From Ahaetulla prasina (lineage: Eukaryota > Chordata > Lepidosauria > Squamata > Colubridae): 64,000 bases of DNA. The notes below the pieces were generated by a model that ran no database searches, was not told the DNA's origin, and saw nothing but the letters and a program-made list of their open reading frames with translations. This document shows, piece by piece, positions 53,713 to 64,000 of the stretch. Position 1 is the first letter of the stretch, and the number at the start of each line of letters is the position of its first letter. A program made the translations under genes and the position numbers. The stretch is from contig NC_080546.1 of assembly GCF_028640845.1 (NCBI RefSeq), forward strand, positions 15,721,520 to 15,785,519, given 5' to 3'.

Positions 53713-54355
53713 TGAAGAGTAATTAGCTGATCTGGTGAAGGAGTAACAATGTACGACCTTTTCTCAGAAGGATTCACATCTATTCCTTCCTGATTTTGTA
53801 AGGTTGGAGTGTGATAATTGTGTGTCTGCAAACCTTGTAAATCAGTTTGTCAGGTTACTGACACATATAAAAAAAATCCATATTGTTTCAAGTATGAAAC
53901 TTGGAATCGCATATAGAGAGCAAAATCTGAAATCGGTTTTTGGGTACACAAAACTTCAGAACTAAATGCAAAGATATCTTGCAGAGCTTCAGTTTTAGGT
54001 TGCTCCCCACATGTACACATCAAATAAAGATACCATGTGGGAATGTGTGAGAAAATTCTTCGTGGAAAAAAAACCTAAAATGCATGCATTCCCATCACTT
54101 TTCTTGCTTGTGACACCAGTCTTTTCTTGCCTATTGATGTCAAGGGGGTGAGAATTCTTATGCTGTGAAGACTCCTGATTCAAGCAAAATGTTCCCCACT
54201 GCCCTAAAGCCAAATCTGTTCCAAATGTGGCTTTTACAGAGATCCTTGGTTTCAAATTCCTCTCCAAAAAAACATCAAAGATCATATATAAAAAGGCCTT
54301 CCCCTGTTCCCAGCAAAATCAGCCTGAGTCTGAGAAAATGAAGGCTAAAGCTAAG
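53713..54355. other. unassigned sequence
   Basis: No family or exon recognised. Confidence 0.4.
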
Positions 54356-54361
54356 GCTGGA

Positions 54362-54712
54362 TGGAAGGCACGATGATGATGGTATCCATTGAGTCATGTC
54401 CGGCTCTTGGCGATTTTATGGGCCAGGTGTCTCCACATCTTCCAATCTTCCACTACTTCTTTGAGTTTTTCTATGCTGTGGTTGGTGTCAGTTTTGATGG
54501 TGTCCAGCCATCTGTTTCTTTAACTCTTCCAAACATAATTGCTTTCTCCAATGAATTCCACCATAGGACATGACCAAAATAAGCGAGATGCAGTTTTGTG
54601 CGGGTTTTTTTCCTTCCAGTGACATGTCTGGTGTTATGCACTCCCATACTTGTTTGCTGGTCACTTTTGTTGTCCAAGAAATACACAGGAACCTCTCCAA
54701 CACCACAGTTCA
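54362..54712 (-). pseudogene. RTE/BovB-type LINE, C-terminal region
   Basis: Minus-strand frames together give LERFLCISWTTKVTSKQVWE, a MSLEGKKPA block, ISLILVMSYGG/YFGHVLW, and LEKAIMFGRVKE and DGWTPSKL, split between two frames. This matches the RTE (BovB) C-terminal pattern 'SLE...YFGH..R..SLEK.IMLGK.EG'. A frameshift near 54580 separates the parts. BovB families are known for horizontal spread between squamates and other animals. Confidence 0.75.
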
Positions 54713-54714
54713 GA

Positions 54715-54985
54715 CAAGTCCTTGAGTGGCTCAGACTGCTAAGACAGTCTGTTATTAACAGCAGCTGCTTGCAATTATTGCAGGTTCAAGTCCCACCAGG
54801 CCCAAGGTTGACTCAGCCTTCCATCCTTTATAAGGTAGGTAAAATGAGGACCCAGATTGTTGGGGGCAATAAGTTGACTATGTATATAATATACAAATGG
54901 ATGAAGACTATTGCTTGATATAGTGTAAGCCGCCCTGAGTCTTCGGAGAAGGGCGGGATATAAGTGCAAAATAAAAAAAATTAAA
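54715..54985 (+). mobile_element. tRNA-derived SINE with L2-type 3' end
   Basis: The head 'ccttgagtggctcagactgctaagacag' and 'caggttcaagtcccacca' B-box, 'ccttccatcctttataaggtaggtaaaatgaggacccagattgttgggggcaataagttgac', then the L2 hairpin 'gccgccctgagtcttcggagaagggcgggatat' and poly-A. It adjoins the BovB-type fragment directly. Confidence 0.92.
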
Positions 54986-55397
54986 AAATAAAATTAAAAA
55001 AAGGTCAATTCTCTTCCTGTCTTGCTTTTACAATTTATTTACAAATAAATAAATAAATACTGTCCCAGCTGTAAGAGAGTAATGCAGAATTGGACCCTTT
55101 AAATGAAAGCTCAGATCAGCAGCCTGATTTGGAAGCCTTTGTGTTTTCTTCGGTCATCTTTTGCAAATGTAAACCCTATTCCTCTTTTTAGACCAGCAAA
55201 AGAAAGTGGACGTAGATGTGGCAGGAAGAGACAGCCTTCATTGATGGGATTCCCAAAGCCAAACTTTGTAGGATTTTTCACTGACATTTACGAGTAATAA
55301 TAAAGACAACCCATAACAAAACGTTGCAAGATGGAGTAACTTCAGTTCAGGATTCCGGCTGGTCAGCCATTTTTTGAAATACATATTCAATTCTATC
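54986..55397. other. unassigned sequence
   Basis: No family or exon recognised. Confidence 0.4.
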
Positions 55398-55823
55398 CAG
55401 GGGGTGGGATTCAGAAATTTTAGCAACTGGTCCTCTGCCCGGTTGCTGGGTGGCTGTGACCATGGTGGGCATGGTCTACTCGGCCTCCTGCACCACGGAG
55501 GGGGGGGGGTGTTTTCACCCTTCCTAAACTCTGAAGGCTTTCCTTGAGCCTCTGGGAGGACGAAAACAGCCTCCCCCGGGCTCCGGAGGCCTTCCGGAGG
55601 CCAGAAATGTGCCCATTTTTGGACTTCCAATATTTCTGGTAGGCCCATTTTTCTCCCTCCCACAGCCTTCACACGAGCCCTGCGCTTACCTGGCATCCAA
55701 AATGGGCTGTGTGGAGACTCCTGGGAGGGGTGGGGTGGGTGGGGTCCGCTAGTCCTTGCACCTACCAGTTCAGCAAAGCAAATTAAAATTAACATCCGGT
55801 TCGCCCAAACCGGTCCAAACCGG

Positions 55824-55826
<3 letters not shown>
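55398..55826. mobile_element. hAT element, right end replaced by microsatellite
   Basis: It starts CAGGGGGTGGGATTCAG and contains 'ggttgctgggtggctgtgacc', a run of G at 55500-55509, GC-rich blocks with 'ggaggccttccggagg' and, near the right, 'ccggttcgcccaaaccggtccaaaccggctgaat'. At that point (55826) the sequence turns into (AAT)n instead of the usual ACCNCTG end. Confidence 0.7.
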
Positions 55827-55827
<1 letters not shown>

Positions 55828-55913
<86 letters not shown>

Positions 55914-55928
55914 TATTATTATTATTAT

Positions 55929-55973
<45 letters not shown>

Positions 55974-55978
55974 ATTAA
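55828..55978. repeat. compound (AAT)n-(ATT)n-(TG)n microsatellite
   Basis: (AAT)n 55828-55913, (ATT)n 55914-55931, (TG)n 55932-55968, then ATTATTA. It joins a hAT element's right part to the 3' end of a minus-strand L2, occupying the L2 tail position. Confidence 0.95.
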
Positions 55979-58900
55979 ATTTGTATAGCGCCCTTTTCCC
56001 GAAGGACTCAGGGCGGTTCACAGCCAGGTAAAATCGACAATAAATAAGTACAATACAATAAAAACAATGATAAAAAACTTATTAAATTTGGCCCATAATT
56101 AAAATAAAACCTTAAAACCCCAATTAAAATACAAATAATAAAACTAATTTTATGCCAGTCCAGCGCGGAAGAATAGATACGTCTTCAGCTCGCAGCGGAA
56201 GGTCCGGAGATCAGGGAGTTGATGAAGTCCTGGGGGAAGTTCGTTCCAGAGGGAAGGAGCCCCCACAGAGAAAGCCCTCCCCCTGGGGGCCGCCAGCCGA
56301 CATTGCTTGGCAGACGGCACCCTGAGGAGACCCTCTCTGTGGGAGCGCACGGGTCAGTGGGAGGCAAATGGTGGCAGAAGGCAATCCCGTAAATACCCCG
56401 TTCCTAAGCCATGGAGCGCTTTAAAGGTGGTAACCAGCACCTTGAAGTGCACCCGGAAGACCACAGGCAGCCAGTGCAGCCTGCGCAGGATAGGTGTTAT
56501 ATCGGAGCCACGAGTGGCTCCCTCTATCACCCGCGCAGCCGCATTCTCGCCCCCAACAGTCAGCCACTGCTGCAGCTGGCTGTACTGGGATGCCGGCATC
56601 CACAGCCACTCAGTCTTGGAGGGGTTGAGCTTGAGCCTGTTTCTCCCCATCCAGACCCGCACGGCCTCCAGACACCGGGACAGCACTTCGACAGCTTCGT
56701 TGGGGTGGTCCGAGGTGGAAAAGTACAGCTGCGTATCGTCAGCGTACAGATGATAACTCACCCCAAAACCACTGATGACCTCACCCAGCGGCTTCATGTA
56801 GATGTTGAACAGGAGGGGCGAGAGAATCGACCCCTGCAGCACCCCACACATGAGGTGCCTCGCAGTCAATCTCTGCCCACCTGCCAACACCGTCTGCGTC
56901 CGGTCGGAGAGATAGGAGGAGAACCACCGTAAAACGGTGCCTCCCACTCCCAAACTCCCCAGCCGGCGCAGCAGGATACCATGGTCGATGGTATCAAAAG
57001 CCGCTGAGAGATCTAAAAGGACCAGGGCAGAGGAATAACCTCTGTCCCGAGCCCTCCAGAGGTCATCAACCAACGCGACCAAAGCTGTCTCTGTGCTATA
57101 CCCAGGTCGAAAGCCAGACTGGAACGGGTCTAGATAGACTGTTTCATCCAGGTACTGGGGTAACTGACATGCCACCACACTCTCAACAACCTTTGCAACA
57201 AAGCGAAGGTTGGAGACAGGATGATAGTTTCCCAAAACAGCTGGGTCCAGGGAAGGCTTCTTGAGGAGGGGCCTCACCACTGCCTCTTTCAAGGTGGTAG
57301 GAAAGACACCCTCCATCAAAGAAGCATTAATAATCCCCTGGAGCCAGCCTCACGTAACCTCCTGTGTGGCCAGTACCAACCAGGAGGGACACGGGTCCAA
57401 TAAACATGTGGTGGCATTCAGCCTTCCCAGTAACCTGTCCACATCCTCAGGAGCCACAGTAGCAAACTCAACCCAGATGTTCTCTACAAGATTTGTCTCC
57501 GCCATCTCGCCTGGATCTACCCAATTTTGGTCCAGTCCGTCCCGAAGCTGAGCGATTTTATCGTGCAGATACTTACTAAAAGCTTCGGCCCGCCCCTGTA
57601 ACGGGTCATCCCGAACCTCCTGATGTAGGAGGGAATGGGTCACCCGGAACAAGGCGGCCGGGTGGTTATCTGCCGATGCAATAAGGGAGGTAACATAGGT
57701 ACACTTAGCCTCCCTCAATGCCACTAGGTAGGTCTGAATAAATGACCTAACTAGTGTTCGGTCAGCTTCAGAATGGCTGGACCTCCAGACGCTCTCTAGG
57801 TGTCTTTTCCGGCGCTTCATCTCCCTCAGCTCCTCGGTGAACCAAGGAGCCGGGTGAGTTCTACGCCAGGTCAGAGGCCGCAAAGGCACGACCCAGTCCA
57901 AAGCTCCAGCCACAGCCCGTTCCCAGGCCATGACTAGCTCTTCGGCCGAACCATGGGCCAGATCCTCAGGGAATGGCCCAAGCTCTGTCAGGAACCTATC
58001 TGGGTCCATCAGGCGCCTGGGACGGAACCAACGCATTGGTTCTGTCTCCCTGCGGTGTTGGGTAGCGGTCCGAAAGTCCAGGCGAAGGAGGGAATGATCC
58101 GACCATGACAGAGGTTCAATAACTAATTCTCCTAGTTCCAGATCATTCAACTACTGTCCAGAGACAAAAATCAGGTCCAGTGTGCCTCCCCCAATGTGAG
58201 TTGGGCTGTTAACTAATTGGGTCAGGTCCATGGCTGTCATGGAAGCCATGAACTCCCGAGCTGTCGGCAATGTCACGCCGGTCGATGGCAAGTTGAAATC
58301 CCCCATGACAATAAGTCTAGGGATATCAACCACCATCCTGGCTAACACCTCTAATAGCTCGGGCAGGGCTGTTGTCATGCAGCAAGGAGCTAGGTATGTG
58401 ATCAACAAGCTCACCTGCATCCTATGGCCCCACTTCACAAAGAGGGATTCACAACCGGCTATCTGAGGTACAGTGGTCTCCCTCGGCTTGAGACTCTCCT
58501 TAATAACAACTGCCACCCCCCCACCCCTACCTTGGGCCTTCGGCTGATGAAATGCATGGAAACCTGGCGGGCACATTTCTACAAGGGGAATACCCCCTTC
58601 TGTGCCCAGCCGGGTCTCCGAAATGCCCATAAGGTTCGCGGGGGCCCCCTGTATAAGATCATGAATCAGGGGGCTTTATTTACCATGGACCTTGCATTGC
58701 ACAACATCAGCCGGAGGTCCAAGCTCTGAGGATTCCGGCCACTCGGGGAACAGGAAGAGTCAGAGGGGTCGGAGAGCGCTATTGCTTTCAAACAGCGAGC
58801 GCGCACCCCCTTAACATGATACGGCCCCCCGCTTCCGCCATATCTGCCCCTTCCACTTACCGTGCCGATAGAACAACCCTCGTAAACAGGAACGCGAACT

Positions 58901-59215
58901 TCCCCTAATTCATCCGAACCTTTAACTGGAGTATCGCTGCGAGCATCCGCAAGGACTGGCCCCTCCCCGATGGGTTTCCCCCAGCACCCGTCTTTACCCT
59001 CCCTCTCTTAAAAACCCCTTATTTAAAAACCCCCACAGGTTCTTCTTGGATGCATGCCACCTCTCTGGGTCCCAAGACCCATCACTGAGGTAGGCCCTCG
59101 ATAACGTGGAGGGCCATTCCTGCGAGATGGAGGAATCCTGCAGGCCAAGAAGGTCAGACAGAGAGTTCCACCCCTTAAGCAATTCACTTGTCTCGGTCCT
59201 CCCTAATAGCTATTT
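55979..59215 (-). mobile_element. long L2 LINE copy
   Basis: About 3.2 kb. From the 5' end on the minus strand: a UTR (59215 to about 58730) alignable to the plus-strand copy at 60530-60890, an endonuclease-reverse transcriptase ORF (to 56150), and a 3'UTR ending in the L2 hairpin (about 55985-56025). It is longer at the 5' side than the other L2 copy by roughly 150 bp. Not active, because the ORF has stops. Confidence 0.93.
56150..58729 (-). pseudogene. L2 ORF2 (endonuclease and reverse transcriptase), with three in-frame stops
   Basis: ORF2 of an L2 LINE would nick DNA and copy its RNA at the target. The endonuclease part (58630-58151) has GDFNLPS at about 58290-58307, and IGGGTLDLIFVSGQ. 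RT motifs include [43 protein letters not shown] and YADDTQLY (YADD at about 56735-56746). From 58630 to 56150 the frame is never shifted, but is stopped at 58151-58153, 57350-57352 and 56354-56356. A one-base loss near 58675 breaks the 5' part. It ends FFRAGLA. Confidence 0.93.
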
Positions 59216-60529
59216 TTACCCCTTGAGTTGATTTAGCATATCTGGAAGCCTATAAGGTGGCTTTGGGCCTTCCCCCATCTCTGGCTTTATTTTCTAAAAA
59301 ATGTGTTTTATATATAAAAACTCTGCTGTTTTGTTGCCATTACAATGGTTCTCCAAACAGATAAAAACAAAGGAAACCTAACTGCACTTCACATTGTCGT
59401 CTAAGAGAATGATTCTACCATTAATACAAAGGACAAGGAACTTTCAAAAGTTCTTTTGTAACCAACACTTAATAAGAACAGGCCTCTGAAGGACGGATGC
59501 ATTTTTCCTTAGAATTAGCAATAACAAACCTGGCTGGTTTTGAAAGGAGGAACTCGGCGATGTCAGAAAAGGGATAAAAGGACAACGTTTTTGTTTTTGT
59601 TTTAGAATGTCTTTTAAATGGTTTCCCATTAATAGCAAATGGAAATCTTCTCACACAGGGGCTGTACTGGCAGATGGTGTTACAAAATGAAACCAGGGCT
59701 TAGCTGTGGTCAGAATAAATGATGCAGCAAGAAATCATTGTGCTGTTCACGCTATATGCCTCTTGAGAGACCTGACAGCAAGACTTCAGTATATCTCTTG
59801 GGTATTTTTACGAGGCTATGAAGTATTCAGGATTTAAAGGCAAAATGATGATATGGAACGGTGGGAGGAGACCTACATCGCATCTCTCATAAGCTCTTTA
59901 TGATGTTCCACCATTTCGGAGTCCCATGAAAATAGTTCAAAGAGAAACCAACAGTGAGTAGCTCACACAACACATTGCGAATCCAAAGCCGTCCTTTTTT
60001 AAGCCTAGGTTTAAGCCTAGGTTTCTTCTCGCTCCGGAACACAGGTTGGAGGCTTTACTATCAAACTGCTGTTATATTTGCAAAAAATCCACAAAAATTA
60101 AACACAGAAACAAACTTTCATAAACGCCTCCAGTCCAAAATTACGGTAGAGGATTCCTTGCTTTCAGCAAATGGGATTAATAAGTAATGACTTCCTACAT
60201 AGCTTGGCTCCTCAGCACTGTCTGAGGTAAAAGTGGAAGCAACTGTTATTAAAAATAGTATTTCTTCTTTCCCTATATTGCCAGGAAAAAATGGACTTTT
60301 TTTAAAAAAATAAGAAACTGACTATCTCACATTTCAACAGTACTCACCATCTTGTTAGCAAACCTGTGTTCATTTCTTTTTTAAAAAATATAGCAGGTGC
60401 AATGAGTTGTCTTAGAAATAAAACAAAACTATTGCTATCCCTTACCTGATTATTCTATGGAAAAAATACCAAATATAAATGAATATTTTTGGGATTGGCT
60501 ATGTGCCAATGAACAATAATGGCAATGAA
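59216..60529. other. spacer between the two L2 copies, unassigned
   Basis: No family recognised; AT-rich. Short frames at 59444-59654 (minus) and 59954-60187 (plus) have no known domain. A 'taagcctaggtttaagcctaggttt' tandem lies at 60000-60024. Confidence 0.4.
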
Positions 60530-63500
60530 CAATGGCACGTGTCAAAAAGGAACCTTAGGGGTTTTTTAATTAAGGCTTTTAACGAATTTTTAAAGGGAGG
60601 GAGGGTTGAGGTGGGTCGTGGGGGAGACCCATTACAGGGGCCAGACCCTGCAAGGGCTCACGAGTTACAGGTAGGTTCGGAGGTAACACTGGGGGAGGAG
60701 GCTGGTACCCAAGGCCATGAGGGTTATTCAATCGGCACGGTTAGTGGGAGGGGCAGATATGGCAGAAGCGGGGGTCCGTATCTTGCTAGGGGAGTGTGCC
60801 CTCGCTGTTTAGAAGCGATTGCGCACTCCGGACCCTCTGTCTTCTCCCGTTCCCTGGGTGGCTGGAATCCTCGGGGCCTTGACCTTCGGCTGATGTTGTG
60901 CAATGCCAGGTCCGTGATCAATAAAACCCCCCTCATTTCATATCTTATTCAAGAGGGGGCGCGGACCTGATGGGCGTTACGGAGACCTGGTTGGGCACGG
61001 AAGGAGGTGTCCCCCTGGTAGAAATGTGCCCACCGGGTTTCTGAGCATTCCATCAGCCGAGGGTACAAGGTAGGGGTGGAGGGGTGGCGGTTATTATAAA
61101 CGAGATTCTAAAGCCGAAGGAGGTCACTGTCCTGCAGATAGCTGGCTGTGAGTCTCTTCTTGTTCGGTGGGGCCAGGGGTTGCAGATGGGCTTGCTGATC
61201 ACGTACCTGGCTCTCTGCCACGTGACAGCAGCCCTGCCTGAGCTGCTCGATGTGATTGCCGAGGTGGCGGTTGATTCCCCCAGGCTTATGGTCATGGGGG
61301 ATTTCAATTTGCCGTCGGTGGGCGAGACATCGTTGACAGCCCGGGAGTTCATGGCTTCCATGACAGCCTTGGACCTGACCCAGTTAACGAATGGTCCCAC
61401 TCACATTGGAGGAAACACGCTGGACTTGATTTTTGTCTCGGGACAGTGGCTGAATGATCTGGAATTGGGGGATTTGGTTATTACACCCCTGTCATGGTCA
61501 GATCATTCGCTCCTTCGTCTCGACTTTCGAACCGCAAACCCACACCGCAGGGAGACGGAACCAATGTGCTAGTTCCGTCCCAGGCACCTGATGGACCCGG
61601 AGAGGTTCCTGACGAAGCTTGGGTCGTTTCCTGAGGATCTGGCTCATGGCTCGACCGAAGAACTTGTCGCTGCCTGGGAAACGGCGGCGGTGGGGGCTTT
61701 GGATCGTGTCGTGCCTTTGCGGCCTCTGACCCGGCGCCGTTCTCGACCAGCTCCTTGGTTCTCTGAGGAGCTGAGAGAGATGAAGCGCCGGAAAAGATGC
61801 CTAGAGAGTAACTGGAGGGCCAGCCGTTCTGAATCTGACCGAACACTAGTACGGTCTTATGTTCAGGCCTACTTAGTGGCGATAGGGACGGCAAAGCGGG
61901 AATACTTTTCCCCCCTTATCGCATCGGCAGATAACCGCCCAGCTGCCTTGTTTAGGGTGACCCGCTCTCTGCTTTTCCAGGGAGCTCAGGAGGACCCCTT
62001 GCAAGGACGTGCTGAGGAGTTTGGAATGTATCTGCACGATAAAATCGCTCAGATCCGGGACGGGCTGGACGCTGATTGGGTGGATTTGGGTGGGACGGCG
62101 GAGGCAGCTCTTGAAAATATTATTTGGGGGGAATTCGATTCTGTGACTCCCGAGGACATGGACAGGATACTGAGAGGGCTGAATGCTACCACATGTTTAT
62201 TGGACCCGTGTCCCTCCTGGTTGGTACTGGCCACACAGGAGGTTACACGAGGCTGGCTTCAGAGAATTGTTAACGCTTCTTTGAAGGAGGGTATCTTCCC
62301 CACAGCCTTGAAAGAGGCGGTGGTGAGACCCCTCCTCAAGAAGTCTTCCCTAAATCCAGCTATTTTATCGAACTACCGTCCGGTCTCTAACCTTCGTTTT
62401 GTGGCGAAGGTTGTTGAGAGTGTTGTGGCACATTAGCTCCCTCGATACCTGGATGAAACTGTTTATCTAGACCCGTGCCAGTCCGGCTTCCGACCTGGGT
62501 ACAGCACAGAGACGGCTTTGGTCGCATTGGTTGATGATCTCTGGAGGGCCCGGGATAGGGGTTGTTCCTCTATCCTGGTCCTACTTGATCTGTCAGCGGC
62601 TTTTGATACCATCGACCATGGTATCTTGCTGCAGCGGTTGGGGAGCCTGGGAGTGGGTGGCACCGTTTTTCGGTGGTTCTCCTCTTATCTCTCCGACCAC
62701 TTGCAGACAGTGTTGGCGGGGGGGCAGAGATCGACCACGAGGCACCTCACATGTGGGGTGCCGCAGGGGTCGGTTCTCTCACCCCTCCTGTTCAGCATCT
62801 ATATGAAACCGTTGGGGGAGATCATCCGTGGTTTTGGTGTGAGTTGCCAGCTGTACGCTGATGACACTTAACTGTACATTTCCACCCCGGATCACCCCAA
62901 CGAAGCTGTCGATGTGATGTCCCGGTGCCTTGAAGCCGTTCGGGTCTGGATGGGGACGAACAGACTTCGACTCAACGCATCCAAGACGGAGTGGCTGTGG
63001 ATGCCGGCGTCCCGGTACAGTCAGCTAGTTCCGTCACTGATTGTGGGGGGCGAGTCACTGGCCCCCAGGGAGTTGGTTCGCAGCTTAGGCGTTCTCCTGG
63101 ATGCACGGCTGTCGTTGGAAGAACACTTGACGGCCGTTGCCAGGGGAGCTTTTTATCAGGTTCGCCTGATCCGCCAACTGCGTCCCTTCCTGGACCGGGA
63201 TTTGTTATGCACGGTCACTCATGCCCTCGTTACCTCCCGCCTGGATTACTGCAATGCTCTCTACATGGGGCTCCCCTTGAAGAGCACCGGGAGACTTCAA
63301 CTGGTACAGAATGTGGCTGCACGGGGAATAGAGGGAGCATCTCGGAGCTTCCATATAACACCTCTCCTACGCAAGCTGCACTGGTTGCCAGTGGTCTTCC
63401 GCGTGCAATTCAAGGTGTTGGTGATCACCTTTAAAGTGCTCCATGGCATAGGACCAGGTTACTTACGGGACCGCCTACTGCCGCCAATAGCCTCCCATCG

Positions 63501-63896
63501 ACCTGTGCGCTCCCACAGGGAGGGTCTCCTCGGGGTGCCGTCAGCTAAACAATGTCAGCTGGCAGCCCCCAGGGGAAGAGCCTTCTCTGTTGAGGCACCT
63601 ACCCTATGGAACAAACTGCCTCTGGGGCTACGCCTTCTTCCCGACCTCCGGGCCTTTAAGCGCGAGCTCAAGACTTTTTTGTTTCAACGAGCAGGGTTGG
63701 CCTAAGAGTAATTTTTAATTGAGTGGTTTTATTTCTTGTTATTTTAATATTCGGCTTTATGGTTTCAGATTTTTAAATTTCAAATATTGTGTTTTAATTT
63801 TTGTATATGTCTTTTTAACTTGGCTGTAAACCACACTGAGTCTTCGGAGAAGGGCGGTATAGAAATGTAAATAATAAATAAATAAATAAATAAATA
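60530..63896 (+). mobile_element. long L2 LINE copy
   Basis: About 3.4 kb. It starts in 5'UTR-like sequence ('gcacgtgtcaaaaaggaaccttaggggttttttaat', cf. the reverse of 59050-59010), then a block around 'gggcagatatggcagaagcgggggtccgtatc' shared with the other copy, ORF2, and a 3'UTR with 'ccacactgagtcttcggagaagggcggtatagaaatg' and an AATA tail (63870-63896). Confidence 0.93.
60884..63705 (+). pseudogene. L2 ORF2 (endonuclease and reverse transcriptase), with three in-frame stops
   Basis: The endonuclease part includes LCNARSVINKTPLISYLIQ (60895), a two-base frame disturbance near 60960, then GDFNLPSVG (about 61301) and THIGGNTLDLIFVSGQ. RT motifs: [46 protein letters not shown] and YADDT (YADD 62854-62865). 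From 61084 to 63705 the frame is continuous, stopped at 61570-61572, 62434-62436 and 62869-62871 only. The C-terminus runs ALVTSRLDYCNALYMGLP to LKTFLFQRAGLA. Neighbouring sequence offers no promoter that I can identify. Confidence 0.95.
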
Positions 63897-63919
63897 ATGG
63901 ATGGGCTTTATATACTGGG

Positions 63920-63972
63920 GAGAGAGGGAGAGGGAGGGGAGAGGGAGATGGGGATATAGATATAGATATATT
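63920..63972. repeat. GAGAGG and ATAGAT simple repeats
   Basis: 'gagagagggagagggaggggagagggagatgggg' followed by 'atatagatatagatata'. Low complexity. Confidence 0.9.
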
Positions 63973-63973
63973 G

Positions 63974-64000
63974 AGGGATGCAGTGACTCAGGGGCTAAGA
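63974..64000 (+). mobile_element. start of a tRNA-derived SINE, cut by the window edge
   Basis: 'gggatgcagtgactcaggggctaaga' matches the head of the long-type SINE at 30289 ('agtggctcagtggctaaga'). Confidence 0.7.

Noticed and set aside
56411..56932. Plus-strand frame of 173 codons across the L2 copy
   Set aside because: It is antisense to the L2 reverse transcriptase (YADD at 56735-56746 on the minus strand) and has no motif of its own.
61481..61894. Minus-strand frame of 137 codons
   Set aside because: Antisense shadow of the L2 ORF2 on the plus strand.

Overview
The window looks like intergenic or intronic DNA from a squamate reptile, most likely a snake. The grounds are the repeat spectrum: a Sauria-type SINE, CR1 and L2 LINEs, Rex1-like and RTE/BovB LINE fragments, many CAG-ended hAT miniature elements, and LINE tails that pass straight into AATAG, TTCTC or ATT microsatellites. 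No convincing host protein-coding gene, tRNA, rRNA or CRISPR array was found. Nearly all open frames over 60 codons lie inside retrotransposon remnants or are chance frames in simple repeats. The species call is inference from repeat families, not from a marker gene.

Layout. 1-12.7 kb is dense in hAT-type non-autonomous transposons with 8-bp target duplications: 681-763, 2014-2216, 4153-4793 with 4423-4604 inside it, 4925-6195, 6843-7394, 8727-9049, 9151-10920 and 12507-12737. CR1, Rex1-like and L2 3' ends lie between them. 13-20 kb holds RTE, CR1 and tRNA-derived SINE copies among unassigned sequence. 20-34 kb alternates a LINE family with AAATA tails, a TA-flanked pogo/Tigger-like MITE, a Penelope-like fragment, hAT elements (one carrying a coding-like segment), an old L2-like LINE split by a SINE, an L1 ORF2 fragment and two CR1 copies. 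34-55 kb is sparser, with SINEs, nested MITEs, an L1 fragment, a possible solo LTR, an L2 end inserted in a Rex1-like tail, a GC-rich foldback region and an RTE fragment. 56-64 kb holds two long L2 LINEs arranged head to head (55979-59215 minus, 60530-63896 plus).

The elements do not form a host pathway. Autonomous LINEs, now broken in this window, supply families whose 3' ends are copied by SINEs. The hAT and Tigger-like MITEs depend on transposases encoded elsewhere. The most informative structures are the many exact target duplications and insertions within insertions, which order events in time. The leads most worth checking are a hAT element with a captured coiled-coil-like coding segment, two long GC-rich foldbacks, a composite hAT element with two left ends, and two L2 reading frames broken only by stops consistent with C:G to T:A transitions.
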